NCBI RefSeq assembly: GCF_018389385.1
Contig: NZ_CP062698.1
Coordinates: 2,235,501-2,299,500 of the forward strand
DNA: 64,000 nucleotides
DNA from: Anthocerotibacter panamensis C109
GTDB lineage: Bacteria > Cyanobacteriota > Cyanobacteriia > Gloeobacterales > Anthocerotibacteraceae
Reading direction: 5' to 3'
Each line of letters starts with the position of its first letter. Within the stretch, counting starts at the first letter, position 1. This document shows positions 16,584 to 25,073 of the stretch, one piece after another. The notes under the pieces were generated by a model that did not search any database, was not told the DNA's origin, and saw only the letters and a list, made by a program, of their open reading frames with translations. The position numbers and the translations under genes were made by a program.

Positions 16584-18715
16584 TACAAGTCCATCAGTCC
16601 ATATTTTTCTTGTAGAGGGAGGAGCTTTCTCCGCGCTTCTCCGCTGTTATCCGCCAAATCCGCAAACTCTACAAAGCGCTGCAATTCCCGGCGCATCAAG
16701 CTTCGCTCCACTTCCAGGGTAGCCCGGTCCAGATCCGGGGGGACGACAATCATATCAAAGAGGGTAGCCCGCTTTTTGCCGGGAGTAGGTCTCAAAATTC
16801 GCCCCCGCCGCTGGATAAATTGACGCGGATTACCACTACTCGCCAGGATCACTGCGGTTCGGATGGCTGGGATATCCACGCCCTCATCAAGACACCGAAT
16901 AGCCACCAAGCCCTGTAGTTCACCACGCTCCAGTTGATCACGGAGTTTTTCCCGATTCTCCAGAGGAGTTTCCGCTGTGTAGGTATTGACCCGAAAGCCC
17001 AGCTCGTTCCCTAGCAGTCGCGTCACAGCCTCCAACTGCCGTCTACTCTCCTCACTAGTTTCATCTTCAACCGAGCCGTCCCCACAGTAGAAAAGGGTGT
17101 GCTGCGTATTCGGACGACTATGCATAAGCTCTCTTAGTGCTGTGAGCTTGTTGGCCGCAGACCCAATCAACCGTGCTCGTTGCATCAGGAGCGCGGTAAG
17201 CCCCTCATTTTCTTCCCCTTCAGAACGTAACGATATCATCTGTCCGATTTTTACAGTCAGGCTGACATAGGTCTCAGCTTCCCGTTCAGTGAGTTCCACT
17301 AAGATCGGGTAGTACAGATAATGAACCAACGCTCCCTGTTGGATCGCATCAGCCAACGTGAACTCGGGCTGAAGGACTGGACCGAAGTAGTTGAGTAAAG
17401 CTTGAGTGCCTGCATCATCAAAATATCGTTCTGGAGTAGCAGATAGAGCCAAACGTAGTCCTATATTTCGGGGTAGGCTTGCCTCTAATCGCCGCGCCCC
17501 AAGATTATGAGCCTCATCCCCAATAATTAGAGTTTTCTCTGGGAGATAACGCAACTGCGATTGTAAACCCTGCCCCATTAACGTTGCATTCGTAGTAATC
17601 ACAGTAAGAAATTTTTGACTTCCTATGCGAATTTGATAAAGCTGGGAAGAAAGCTCGGTTTGCCAATCCTGTACACTTTCAAAAGCCAAAATAGGCTCTA
17701 GCCCAAATTTTTGTGCTTCTCGCGCCCACTGCACCACAAGATGGCGATAAGGACAAACGACTAAGAGCGCTTGCAGATTTATTTTTTGATAAAGCTCACA
17801 AGTGACAGCTAGGGAAGTAATGGTTTTACCACTACCCGTAGCCATTTTTAATGTTCCTCTCCCCTTATTATCAAACCAATTCTTGATAGCCTGTTTCTGA
17901 TAAACACGAAGCTGGAGAATTGCGGGAAGCCTAGGATAACTGGGTAAATATTTAGATGAGTTAGTAGTATATCTATTTGAAATTTCTAAAGAAGTGGGGT
18001 TTATAGCTTGAACCTCAAATCCTGGTTCCACTTCAGGTGATCGTGCTGGGTGAAGGCGCAAAAGGGCATTTGCGGCAGCATCTGGAAAACTCATAACTTC
18101 AACGTTCGGAGTATTATTCTCCCAAAGACGTTGAAAATGTTCAACTTTATGGAGTGCTCGTTTACGGATTCCCTCTTCCCAAGAGGTAAAAACATCTATG
18201 CATTCAAAATTTTCAAGTAAGGCTGTTGAACTCTCATTAGCTGAGCCTGTAAATGTAACATAGTTATTTTCATCATCGGCAAAAATACCTAATTTCTCAT
18301 GATAGATTCCATATTTTTGTAGGTTTTTAGGAATAGCTATTTTAATATCTAGGAATCCCTGACCCAAAAGCCAAGCTAAACAGGATAAACGATCTCTAAT
18401 GAGCTGTTCAAATTCTTGATCTAACTCTCGGAGTATTGAATTTACTATAACCTCATCACGATTCTGTAAGCTTTTGGTAATGGCATCGACATCTTCCTGT
18501 GAAAGATAAGGAGAAGTAATTAACCTCATCTTGCCACCAGTTCGAATAAATGCAGTTAACCCTTTGGCTGCTGCTGCCATAGAGGTGCTTGAGAAAAAGC
18601 CTACAGACCTATTGTAAAAAGTTGCATTTTCTAGACAAGGGATATAAAAGTCAGTAATCAGGTTACAACTATCGCTTCTATATTCATCCTTGACAACTAA
18701 ACGTCTCAAGCTCAA
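16583..18715 (-). CDS. DNA phosphorothioation system restriction protein (PLD nuclease-helicase)
   Basis: A 710-residue protein with a phospholipase D-type nuclease head and an SF2 helicase. The PLD motif is split as HEKLGIFADD and TFTGSANESSTALLENFE (about residues 130-175). The helicase motifs are MATGSGKTITSLAVT (Walker A), IGDEAHNLGA (DEAH box), LSATPERYF, and FIQRRGRILRPTPGK (motif VI). This arrangement matches the family named DNA phosphorothioation system restriction enzyme, known from its linkage to dnd genes. It is the first gene of the second operon, followed with 1- and 4-base overlaps by the small protein and the Rad50-like ATPase. A role in cutting unmodified invading DNA is family-based inference. 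Confidence 0.88.
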   Translation of the reverse strand: MSLRRLVVKDEYRSDSCNLITDFYIPCLENATFYNRSVGFFSSTSMAAAAKGLTAFIRTGGKMRLITSPYLSQEDVDAITKSLQNRDEVIVNSILRELDQEFEQLIRDRLSCLAWLLGQGFLDIKIAIPKNLQKYGIYHEKLGIFADDENNYVTFTGSANESSTALLENFECIDVFTSWEEGIRKRALHKVEHFQRLWENNTPNVEVMSFPDAAANALLRLHPARSPEVEPGFEVQAINPTSLEISNRYTTNSSKYLPSYPRLPAILQLRVYQKQAIKNWFDNKGRGTLKMATGSGKTITSLAVTCELYQKINLQALLVVCPYRHLVVQWAREAQKFGLEPILAFESVQDWQTELSSQLYQIRIGSQKFLTVITTNATLMGQGLQSQLRYLPEKTLIIGDEAHNLGARRLEASLPRNIGLRLALSATPERYFDDAGTQALLNYFGPVLQPEFTLADAIQQGALVHYLYYPILVELTEREAETYVSLTVKIGQMISLRSEGEENEGLTALLMQRARLIGSAANKLTALRELMHSRPNTQHTLFYCGDGSVEDETSEESRRQLEAVTRLLGNELGFRVNTYTAETPLENREKLRDQLERGELQGLVAIRCLDEGVDIPAIRTAVILASSGNPRQFIQRRGRILRPTPGKKRATLFDMIVVPPDLDRATLEVERSLMRRELQRFVEFADLADNSGEARRKLLPLQEKYGLMDL

Positions 18716-18773
18716 GGTAGACTCCTCCTGGATTTTTGTATATTGAGTCTAGCAAATGGCTTGCTTGGTATAC

Positions 18774-19322
18774 CTAAGACTCAAAGCCCAGGGCCGCTTT
18801 AAATTTCTCCAGTTCATCACGGTGGGCCTTTACATGAATCTGGGTAACCTGCTCACCCGATATGAGTTGCAGCAGAACTCTTTCCGGGCGTAGGGCACGT
18901 CGCCAGTAAAATGCGCCTGCTAGGGGGCTGAGCACCACCAGTAAAAACCACCACCCGCCCAGCACCGGAACCAGCACCGCCAGGACCAACGCCACGCTCC
19001 CCAAACCACACAAGGCCAGCACAGAGAGAAAAACTGCCAGGAAGCGGCTGGGTTGGACGATTCCCTCGTAGACTCGGACTGCGCCTGAATCGACCAGTCG
19101 GTAAGCACGGCGCTGGAAGTAATGCGCAAGGCGGGTATCCAGTGTCTCCGGGGCAACCTCACTGAGGAACGTCTCCTGCTTGGTGCGGTCTTTGACCGAT
19201 GCCCGGATGAAGAAAAACAGGCCCACGGCGATGAGCAAAGTCAGAGCAAGCGTCGAATAGAAGGCAATTTCAGTGACCACGGTGTCAACATCGCTGGGTC
19301 GTGGAGCTAAACCGCACTCCAT
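18774..19322 (-). CDS. Probable cofactor assembly of complex C subunit B (CCB-type) membrane protein
   Basis: A 182-residue membrane protein with one N-terminal helix (FYSTLALTLLIAVGLFFFIR), a conserved RASVKDRTKQ loop, a soluble segment, then two closely spaced hydrophobic helices (about 90-140) and a C-terminal soluble domain. The pattern resembles cyanobacterial proteins annotated as cofactor assembly of complex C subunit B, which help attach haem to cytochrome b6. The next gene upstream on the same strand is a cytochrome b6-like protein, which fits. The start is uncertain: neither this ATG nor a nearby in-frame GTG has a clear ribosome-binding site. Confidence 0.6.
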   Translation of the reverse strand: MECGLAPRPSDVDTVVTEIAFYSTLALTLLIAVGLFFFIRASVKDRTKQETFLSEVAPETLDTRLAHYFQRRAYRLVDSGAVRVYEGIVQPSRFLAVFLSVLALCGLGSVALVLAVLVPVLGGWWFLLVVLSPLAGAFYWRRALRPERVLLQLISGEQVTQIHVKAHRDELEKFKAALGFES

Positions 19323-19365
19323 CCATTCTATCTAGATTCGGTAGCGGGCCTACTATAAGCGCATT

Positions 19366-19947
19366 TTAGAGCGTTTTACTCTGCTTCGCGGCATAGAGGT
19401 GCGAGGCCATGGCAATCACCGTCAGGACTGGAAGGACCAGGGTATGGAGCCAGTTCAGACGAGCGATAGTAGCACTGCTGAAAGATTCACCCCCCAGTAG
19501 AAAATTTTGGATCGCCGGACCTAAGACGGGCACCTGATGGAAGAGTTGGGCCTCAATAATGAGCCGCCAGTAGGCATTTTGGTCCAAAGGCAGGTAGTAG
19601 CCGGTGACATTGCCCCCCAGGAGCATCAGCCCGACCAAAAGCCCGGACCACCATAGCCAACGGGTCTTGATGCCATAGGCTCCAAACCAGTAAGCCAGCG
19701 TCGTAAAAAGCAGACTCATGATGAGTGCCAGCGAACTTGCCCACCAGTGTACCCCCCGGATCAGCCAACCAAAAGAAGCCTCATCCGTGATCGCTTTGGT
19801 CGAAGTGTAGGCTTCTGTCGAAGGAACAAACCGAGCCGAAAGTAAAAAACCCGTAACCAAAGCCAGCGCCAGGAACGTGAAGGTCAAAGTGGACAGGTAG
19901 GGCAGCCACTGACGGAAGTTGTCTTTCTGCACCTGGATCATTTTCAT
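19366..19947 (-). CDS. Cytochrome b6-like membrane protein lacking one haem ligand
   Basis: A 193-residue protein with four transmembrane helices aligning with the N-terminal haem-binding half of cytochrome b/b6. Landmarks are GVHWWASSLALIM in helix B, GNVTGYYLPLDQNAYW in the loop, and WLHTLVLPVLTVIAMASHL in helix D. His67, His168 and His183 correspond to three of the four b-haem ligands. The fourth, expected at residue 81, is Phe (SLLFTT). The Cys that anchors haem c in b6 is absent. One b haem could be fully bis-His ligated; the other could not. It is probably a specialised b6 paralogue and not the core petB. It is followed by the CCB-like gene. Confidence 0.75.
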   Translation of the reverse strand: MKMIQVQKDNFRQWLPYLSTLTFTFLALALVTGFLLSARFVPSTEAYTSTKAITDEASFGWLIRGVHWWASSLALIMSLLFTTLAYWFGAYGIKTRWLWWSGLLVGLMLLGGNVTGYYLPLDQNAYWRLIIEAQLFHQVPVLGPAIQNFLLGGESFSSATIARLNWLHTLVLPVLTVIAMASHLYAAKQSKTL

Positions 19948-20075
19948 AACTTAACACTTCTATACAGAGGTTAACAGTCCAGCTTGGTTTTGTCATCGGG
20001 AGGCGTCCTAAAAAAGAAGTCGGATTTTGGTCCTACAATGGGCTTAAAGCAGTACGTTGGTTTTGGCTTTTTAAC

Positions 20076-20573
20076 ATGCAGATCAAGTCATCACTCAACC
20101 TGCCGACCATCGTGACGCTGACCCGGCTGTTGGCAGTTCCGGGAATTTTTATGCTAGCTGAGCCGACAGGAGCAGGACGTTGGTGGGCAGCCGGACTCTT
20201 TTTAGCGGGAGCGCTGACCGATTGGTTAGACGGCTATCTCGCCCGCCGCTTAAATCAAGTGACCGATTTGGGGAAGTTTCTGGATCCTCTTGTCGATAAG
20301 CTCCTCGTCTTGGCACCCTTGCTCATCCTGGTGCAGTTTCAGGAAGTACCTGCCTGGGGTGTTTTTCTCATCCTGTTGCGCGAGTTGGGGATTGCAGGAT
20401 GGCGCGTAAATCAGCCTAAGGTTACAGGGGCCAACTGGGGAGGCAAAGTCAAAACTGTAGTTCAGGTCATTGCCATCACCGCCCTGCTCTTACAACTCCC
20501 CGGAGCCCTCATCCTCTTCTGGCTGGCGGTGGCTGTGACCCTTTGGTCGGGTTGGAATTACCTCAAAGCATGA
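20076..20573 (+). CDS. pgsA: CDP-diacylglycerol--glycerol-3-phosphate 3-phosphatidyltransferase
   Basis: Catalyses the committed step of phosphatidylglycerol synthesis, an essential lipid of photosystem II. The CDP-alcohol phosphotransferase motif D-G-x2-A-R-x8-G-x3-D-x3-D is complete in LDGYLARRLNQVT followed by DLGKFLDPLVDK (about residues 51-75). Five hydrophobic helices follow the expected topology in 165 residues. The start is the ATG directly after a T-rich leader. It is monocistronic, with no operon partner on the same strand nearby. Confidence 0.92.
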   Translation: MQIKSSLNLPTIVTLTRLLAVPGIFMLAEPTGAGRWWAAGLFLAGALTDWLDGYLARRLNQVTDLGKFLDPLVDKLLVLAPLLILVQFQEVPAWGVFLILLRELGIAGWRVNQPKVTGANWGGKVKTVVQVIAITALLLQLPGALILFWLAVAVTLWSGWNYLKA

Positions 20574-20894
20574 CCTAAAGGGCACCACGATAAATAGAAG
20601 ATGAAGGGAAGAATTATTAGAAAAAATAATTTTAGTTAATAAACAAGTATTTTTCTACTTCTATCTGCGCTCCCTTTAGCTTTATTTCGACCATTTTCCC
20701 TGATTTAGTTACACGATTCCCGCAAGTTGTAAATATAAGTACCGACGAAAGTTGTAAGCTAAGTTGAGCAGCCAATCTCGATGTGCTTGAACATCCTGGG
20801 ATATGATCATGGGTCTAGCGGGACGCCGAACCAGTGAGTAGACGGTTCGTGGATATCTCTACGTCGTTCAACCTATCCAAGGGGTGCAAAGGTG
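20574..20894. other. Intergenic region with AT-rich patch and a small hairpin
   Basis: About 320 bases between pgsA and the adaptor remnant. The first 100 bases are very AT-rich. An inverted repeat CGAACC (20827-20832) / GGTTCG (20844-20849) with flanking C/G pairs may form a hairpin. No coding potential was recognised on either strand. It may hold degraded remains of the truncated adaptor gene to the right. Confidence 0.4.
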
Positions 20895-21137
20895 TCAACC
20901 TTTTACGGTCGAGTATGAGGGTCTATTTGGACTGTTGAAGGTCGGCTTGAGCGAGAGGTTAGGCCCTTGGGCGCACAAAGGCAAACTTGTTACGGTGCCC
21001 CGTACTTGGTGCACCAGATCACCCCGGCGCACTTGACCGATCCAGGCTTCGCTGCGCTCCAGAGTAGGGACGGCAGGTTGGAGGGGCGCAAGGAAGAGCA
21101 GCAGCAGGAACAGACTGAGGATTCGACGGCGTTTCAT
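20895..21137 (-). pseudogene. Remnant of an RND-type periplasmic adaptor (N-terminus only)
   Basis: An 80-residue reading frame starting MKRRRILSLFLLLLFLAPL (signal peptide) and continuing EAWIGQVRRGDLVHQVRGTV, the characteristic beginning of a membrane-fusion adaptor just before the first lipoyl half-motif. After that point similarity stops and the frame ends within about 30 unrelated residues, where an intact adaptor would run a further 300. A good GAGGT ribosome-binding site precedes the ATG, so the 5' end is preserved. I read it as a 3'-deleted adaptor gene; no transporter genes remain beside it. A genuine short secreted protein is the alternative. Confidence 0.55.
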
Positions 21138-21206
21138 GGAAGACCTCACAGGTGGGTAAAAAATCTTACCTACCAGCTTGTCATGACCCGGCAAGACTTA
21201 GTACAA

Positions 21207-21225
21207 TTTAGTTGAGTCCACTAAA
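21207..21225 (+). promoter_or_regulatory. Inverted repeat upstream of hsp20
   Basis: TTTAGT-N7-ACTAAA lies 23 bases before the hsp20 start codon and just upstream of its ribosome-binding site (AAGGAGG). It could be an operator or a 5'-leader stem. It does not match the CIRCE heat-shock operator. Confidence 0.3.
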
Positions 21226-21248
21226 GTTACTTCAAGGAGGAAGCCACC

Positions 21249-21719
21249 ATGGCTATTGTTCGTTGGGAACCCTTGCGTGAAATGGACAGAATGCGTCGGC
21301 AAATGGACCGCTTGTTTGAGGACATCTTGGGCGGGGATGGCGGCGAGACCCAAGAAGGTATTTACATGCCTGCGGTGGAGTTTAGAGAACAGGAGCGCGC
21401 GTATATCCTGCGTACCATGCTGCCCGGAATCCGCAAGGAAGACGTAGACGTAGAGGTTACTCAGGAAGCCGTCACTATCCGCGCCGAGAGCCGCTTCGAG
21501 AAAACGGAGGAGCGGGAGGTCACGCACCGCAGCGAGTTTCGCTATGGTCGTTATGTGCGTCAATTGGCGCTTCCGGGTGCGATTGAGACCGAACAGGTCC
21601 AAGCTAACTATCAGGATGGCATTCTGACGTTGACTTTGCCCAAGGCAGCCCAAAGCCGCGCGCGTAAGGTCCAGGTTTTCTCCAGCGGCACTTCGATTCC
21701 GGCTAGCGGGCAGGGCTAG
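21249..21719 (+). CDS. Small heat shock protein Hsp20/alpha-crystallin
   Basis: A 156-residue ATP-independent holdase chaperone. The alpha-crystallin domain spans about residues 40-145. Typical strands are AYILRTMLPGIRKEDVDVEV and VTIRAESRFEKTEER, then SEFRYGRYVRQLALP and the terminal signature YQDGILTLTLPKA. The N-terminus begins MAIVRWEPLREMDRMRRQMD, as in cyanobacterial Hsp17-type proteins, and the C-terminus keeps a short flexible tail. An AAGGAGG ribosome-binding site lies 7 bases upstream. It is monocistronic, followed by a strong hairpin. Confidence 0.94.
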   Translation: MAIVRWEPLREMDRMRRQMDRLFEDILGGDGGETQEGIYMPAVEFREQERAYILRTMLPGIRKEDVDVEVTQEAVTIRAESRFEKTEEREVTHRSEFRYGRYVRQLALPGAIETEQVQANYQDGILTLTLPKAAQSRARKVQVFSSGTSIPASGQG

Positions 21720-21749
21720 CTAAAGCCCTGAGTAGCCCCGGCTTGACTC

Positions 21750-21784
21750 CAAGAACCTCTGACCTTTGTGGTCAGGGGTTCTTG
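21750..21784 (+). terminator. Hairpin after hsp20
   Basis: CAAGAACCTCTGACC (21750-21764) pairs with GGTCAGGGGTTCTTG (21770-21784), a 15-base stem with one T-G wobble and a TTTGT loop. No clear T-run follows, so termination efficiency is uncertain, but position and stability suit a transcript 3' end. Confidence 0.6.
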
Positions 21785-21885
21785 CGCTTACCTTATCCAT
21801 AGATCCAGAATCCGTAGATCCAGAAAGCTATGCTCGGGGTGTCTCGGGGGAGAGGAGGGTGTTATTCTGACGGGGGATTGCCTCA

Positions 21886-22878
21886 GTGAGTATGTCCATA
21901 CCAAACCCCCGCTATAAGCGGCTCCAGCAAATTCTGACCGGGGTCTTCTCTGCCGTGGTTGTCCTTGGCGGGTCAGGTCTTCAGGCCCAAGACCCCACTC
22001 CTGACGGGCAACTTGTCCTCCAAGAAGGTAACCGCAAACTCCGCAGCCAGGACTATCCGGGCGCGATTGCAGACTACACCCGGGCGCTCAGTCTGCGTAA
22101 GGATTTGACTGCGGCCTACTACAACCGGGGGGTAGCTAAGAGCCAACTTGATGACTTCTCAGGAGCCATGGCCGATTTCACCCAGGCGCTCAAGCTCAAG
22201 CCGGACTTGCTTGAGGCGTACCAGTTACGGGGGCTGCTCCGGGCCAAGACCGGGGATCAGCAGGGGGCGGTAGCCGATTTCACCCGTGCCCTTACCATCA
22301 ACCCCGACTACGCCGAAGCCTACTACTACCGGGCGGAAGCGCTGCATCAGCTAGCCCAAGAAACCAGGGCTCTAGCAGACTACACCCGCAGTCTGGAACT
22401 CAACCCCGGTGACGCCTACGCCCATCTCAACCGGGGTGTGGTCTATGGCAAACTAGGCAACAAGCCCCAAGAGATTGAAGACTATGACCAAGCGCTCAAG
22501 CTCAATCCCAATTTTGTCGAAGCCTATATCAATCGGGGGGCCGCCCGCCGCAGCCTGGGCAACCGCACTGGAGCCCTAGCGGACTACACGGAGGCGCTCA
22601 GGCTCAAGCCCGACTCCGCTGAAACCTACTACAACCGAGGCGCGACCTACTACCAAGAGGGTGACTACACCAAAGCTCTGGCAGACTACACGCAAGCGCT
22701 CAAGCTCAAGCCTGATTTCGGGGAAGCCTACTATAACCGGGGGAGCATTCGAGCGGCTCGAGGGGACAAAGAGGGGGCGCTGGTGGACTTTAAGCAAGCC
22801 GAGCAAATCTTTCAGGGGCAGGGGAAGCAAGCCTATTACCAGCGGGTCTTGGAGCGCCTCAAAAAGCTTCAGCCCTGA
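21886..22878 (+). CDS. Exported TPR-repeat protein
   Basis: A 330-residue protein with an N-terminal signal sequence (LQQILTGVFSAVVVLGGSGLQA) followed by eight near-perfect 34-residue tetratricopeptide repeats of the type AIADYTRALSLRKDLTAAYYNRG. The repeats are so regular that the DNA itself is repetitive. It is probably a periplasmic or membrane-associated protein-interaction scaffold. GTG 21886 has a GGGGGA about 9 bases upstream; ATG 21892 is the alternative. It is downstream of, but not clearly co-transcribed with, hsp20. Confidence 0.83.
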   Translation: MSMSIPNPRYKRLQQILTGVFSAVVVLGGSGLQAQDPTPDGQLVLQEGNRKLRSQDYPGAIADYTRALSLRKDLTAAYYNRGVAKSQLDDFSGAMADFTQALKLKPDLLEAYQLRGLLRAKTGDQQGAVADFTRALTINPDYAEAYYYRAEALHQLAQETRALADYTRSLELNPGDAYAHLNRGVVYGKLGNKPQEIEDYDQALKLNPNFVEAYINRGAARRSLGNRTGALADYTEALRLKPDSAETYYNRGATYYQEGDYTKALADYTQALKLKPDFGEAYYNRGSIRAARGDKEGALVDFKQAEQIFQGQGKQAYYQRVLERLKKLQP

Positions 22879-22984
22879 CGCTGTATCGCGCAAGCCATCC
22901 TCCGCACAGGGATTCTGTCATGATGGGTGAACGGCTAAACGTATATACGTCTAGCCTATTTCCCTTCCATGCGTAGACTCAGAC

Positions 22985-24550
22985 ATGCAGGATTTGATTC
23001 GTCTTTTAGGCGACTTTAAGGGTAGCGGGCTCGTCTGGAGGGAGGATTGCTTTTTCACCGTCGATCCTGGCCCTGGTTATCTGCTCGCTGTTGACCCCAG
23101 CACCGGGCGGACTGTTGTCGCCAATGGGCGCACATGCATGGATTGGCGTGGGGTGACGGGCCTTGCGATGGACGGTGTGGGGCTGTGGGTGTTGCGCGAA
23201 AACCAAATCCTCCAAGTGGACCTACAGGATATGACCCTCCTTCCGTACCTGGAACTGGATGGTTATGCAGAGGGGCTGGCTTTATGTGGAGGGTATTTTT
23301 GGGTATCAGTCCAGGGGGAGCAGTCCTTGCACCGCTACGACCGGCAGGGAGTCCGAGCATCCTTCCCGGCTCCGGGCGTGGGGATCGCGGGCTTGACTGG
23401 TCAGGGCGGCGACTTGTGGGTGAGTGACCAGACCGAGCAGACGGTTTACTGCCTCGACCCCCAGACAGGCCAGGTCCGCTTTAGTATGCTGACGCCCCAC
23501 GAGTATCCAGCTGGGCTCACCTGGGTAGATGAAGCACTTTATGTGGTCTACAACCGCACTGAGTACACGATAGAGGAAGACCCCAACCTCCCGGCCCAAC
23601 AGGATATCGCCCAACATATCCAGACTTTTATTCACCACCTGCGCTTCGAGCACCACGGCCACTACACTATCTCCAACGGCTATTTGGTCGAGATGGTCTA
23701 CTGCGAAGAGACCGCAACCCTCGACCCGGTGGTCCTGGAAAATCTGGTCTGGCGCATCGCCCTGCCTTGGGACACCCCCCGTCAAAAAGTCATCCACCTC
23801 GAACCTATCGGCCATCCTTTTCGCCAAGAGATCGAGGGCGAACAGCGCACCGCAGTCTTTGAGTTTGCGCGTCTGGAGTGTAAGGAGGTCCGCTTCTTTG
23901 GCTGGCGTGCCCTCCTGGAGTTGCGGGGCATCCGCTACCACATTGCCCCCCAAGACCTGGGCTACACGATTCCACCGGAGATCGAGGCGGGATATCTGGA
24001 CGACGATGACCGTCTGGCTATGGACACCCCCCAAGTCCGCGAAGCCGCCCGACGAGCGGTGGGCAGTCAGACCAATCCCCTGGATAAAATGCTTGCCATC
24101 CGCGACTTTGTCTATGACCGGCTGTACTACTACATCGACCGGGGCATCGCACCCCCGGATGTAGTGCTACGTCAGGGGCACGGCTCCTGTGGTGAATACG
24201 TCGGGGTCCTCCTGGCGCTGGCCCGCCTCAGCGGTATTCCCACACGCACCTGTGGGCGCTACAAATGCCCCCCCCGGCCCGACATCTTCAACTATCCGCT
24301 ACGGCCTCGCTATAACCACGTCTGGATTGAGTTTTACCTGCCGGGTTTCGGCTGGGTGCCCGCTGAGTCCAACGCCGATGACACGGGCAACCGCCCCTAT
24401 CCACGCCGCTTCTTTATGGCTTTGCCCTGGAACCATGTCGAACTGGACAAAGGCACGGCCTTTGAACGCATCAACGCCCAGGGCTATTCCCTTGCGGATC
24501 TAGCCGTCAACCACGTCCAGTTCACCCTCCTCAAAGAACTAACCCCTTAA
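22985..24550 (+). CDS. Beta-propeller-like plus transglutaminase-like protein
   Basis: A 521-residue protein. The first 200 residues contain repeated strands of the type GLWVLRENQILQVDL and GDLWVSDQTEQTVYCLDP, suggesting a propeller. The C-terminal half carries a transglutaminase-like cysteine protease core with Cys402 (GHGSCGEYVGVL), His445 (RYNHVWIEFY) and Asp465 (PAESNADD). There is no signal peptide. The substrate is unknown; the fold is used for peptide cleavage or cross-linking. It ends tail to tail with the next gene, the two stop codons sharing the palindrome TTAA at 24547-24550. Confidence 0.82.
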   Translation: MQDLIRLLGDFKGSGLVWREDCFFTVDPGPGYLLAVDPSTGRTVVANGRTCMDWRGVTGLAMDGVGLWVLRENQILQVDLQDMTLLPYLELDGYAEGLALCGGYFWVSVQGEQSLHRYDRQGVRASFPAPGVGIAGLTGQGGDLWVSDQTEQTVYCLDPQTGQVRFSMLTPHEYPAGLTWVDEALYVVYNRTEYTIEEDPNLPAQQDIAQHIQTFIHHLRFEHHGHYTISNGYLVEMVYCEETATLDPVVLENLVWRIALPWDTPRQKVIHLEPIGHPFRQEIEGEQRTAVFEFARLECKEVRFFGWRALLELRGIRYHIAPQDLGYTIPPEIEAGYLDDDDRLAMDTPQVREAARRAVGSQTNPLDKMLAIRDFVYDRLYYYIDRGIAPPDVVLRQGHGSCGEYVGVLLALARLSGIPTRTCGRYKCPPRPDIFNYPLRPRYNHVWIEFYLPGFGWVPAESNADDTGNRPYPRRFFMALPWNHVELDKGTAFERINAQGYSLADLAVNHVQFTLLKELTP

Positions 24551-24894
24551 GGACGCAAGTAACGCTCACCCCGAGTGACCCGACTCTGGTGGCGCAAGGA
24601 GAAAAGCTGAGGAGGGACCCGCAAATACATCCCCCACAATGCTCCCGAATCCACAAGGATAAAAGGCTCGGTCGATGCATTAAACTGGCGTTCTAGCAGT
24701 AGTGCCTGGAAGCATTGACCGGTGCGCAAGGTCAGCAGGTCATGAATGGTTGGGGATTGGATCTTGAGTGCACAGCTTTGGAGGAAGTGTTCCAGGGTGG
24801 CAGGCACTGAGGGGAGATGACGCGTCTGCTGATAATTGCGCCAGCAAGCTGCGGCTGCGGACTGGGCAAGGACTTCCAGAATCTCTGGGTGCAT
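24547..24894 (-). CDS. Hypothetical protein, 115 residues
   Basis: Unrecognised soluble protein. The first half is helical and Ala/Leu-rich (ILEVLAQSAAAACWRNYQQ, VPATLEHFLQSCALKIQ); the second half looks beta-rich (CFQALLLERQF, EPFILVDSGALWGMYLRVP). No signal peptide or catalytic motif is seen. Codon usage is like the neighbours. It is convergent with the transglutaminase gene with a shared 4-base stop overlap. It is probably a real conserved cyanobacterial gene, but no function can be named. Confidence 0.6.
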   Translation of the reverse strand: MHPEILEVLAQSAAAACWRNYQQTRHLPSVPATLEHFLQSCALKIQSPTIHDLLTLRTGQCFQALLLERQFNASTEPFILVDSGALWGMYLRVPPQLFSLRHQSRVTRGERYLRP

Positions 24895-25073
24895 GGATTA
24901 TTGGGGAGGGGTCAAACAGCCTCAGCATAGAGGTTTTGGGCCAGCAGAGGGACTATTTCATCAAATCCTCATCAATCCTGCTGAAGGGTTTTCCAAGGAC
25001 CATAGAGTGAGAACTTTTAGGATATCAGCGGGAAACTCGGGTTATAAATGCCGGGACGATAGATTGAAGGCGT

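Noticed and set aside
21190-21248. Search for a CIRCE element before hsp20
   Set aside because: Only a different inverted repeat (TTTAGT-N7-ACTAAA) is present; no CIRCE.
21886-22878. Periodic ~102-base DNA repetition
   Set aside because: Explained by the tandem TPR motifs of the protein, not a separate repeat element.
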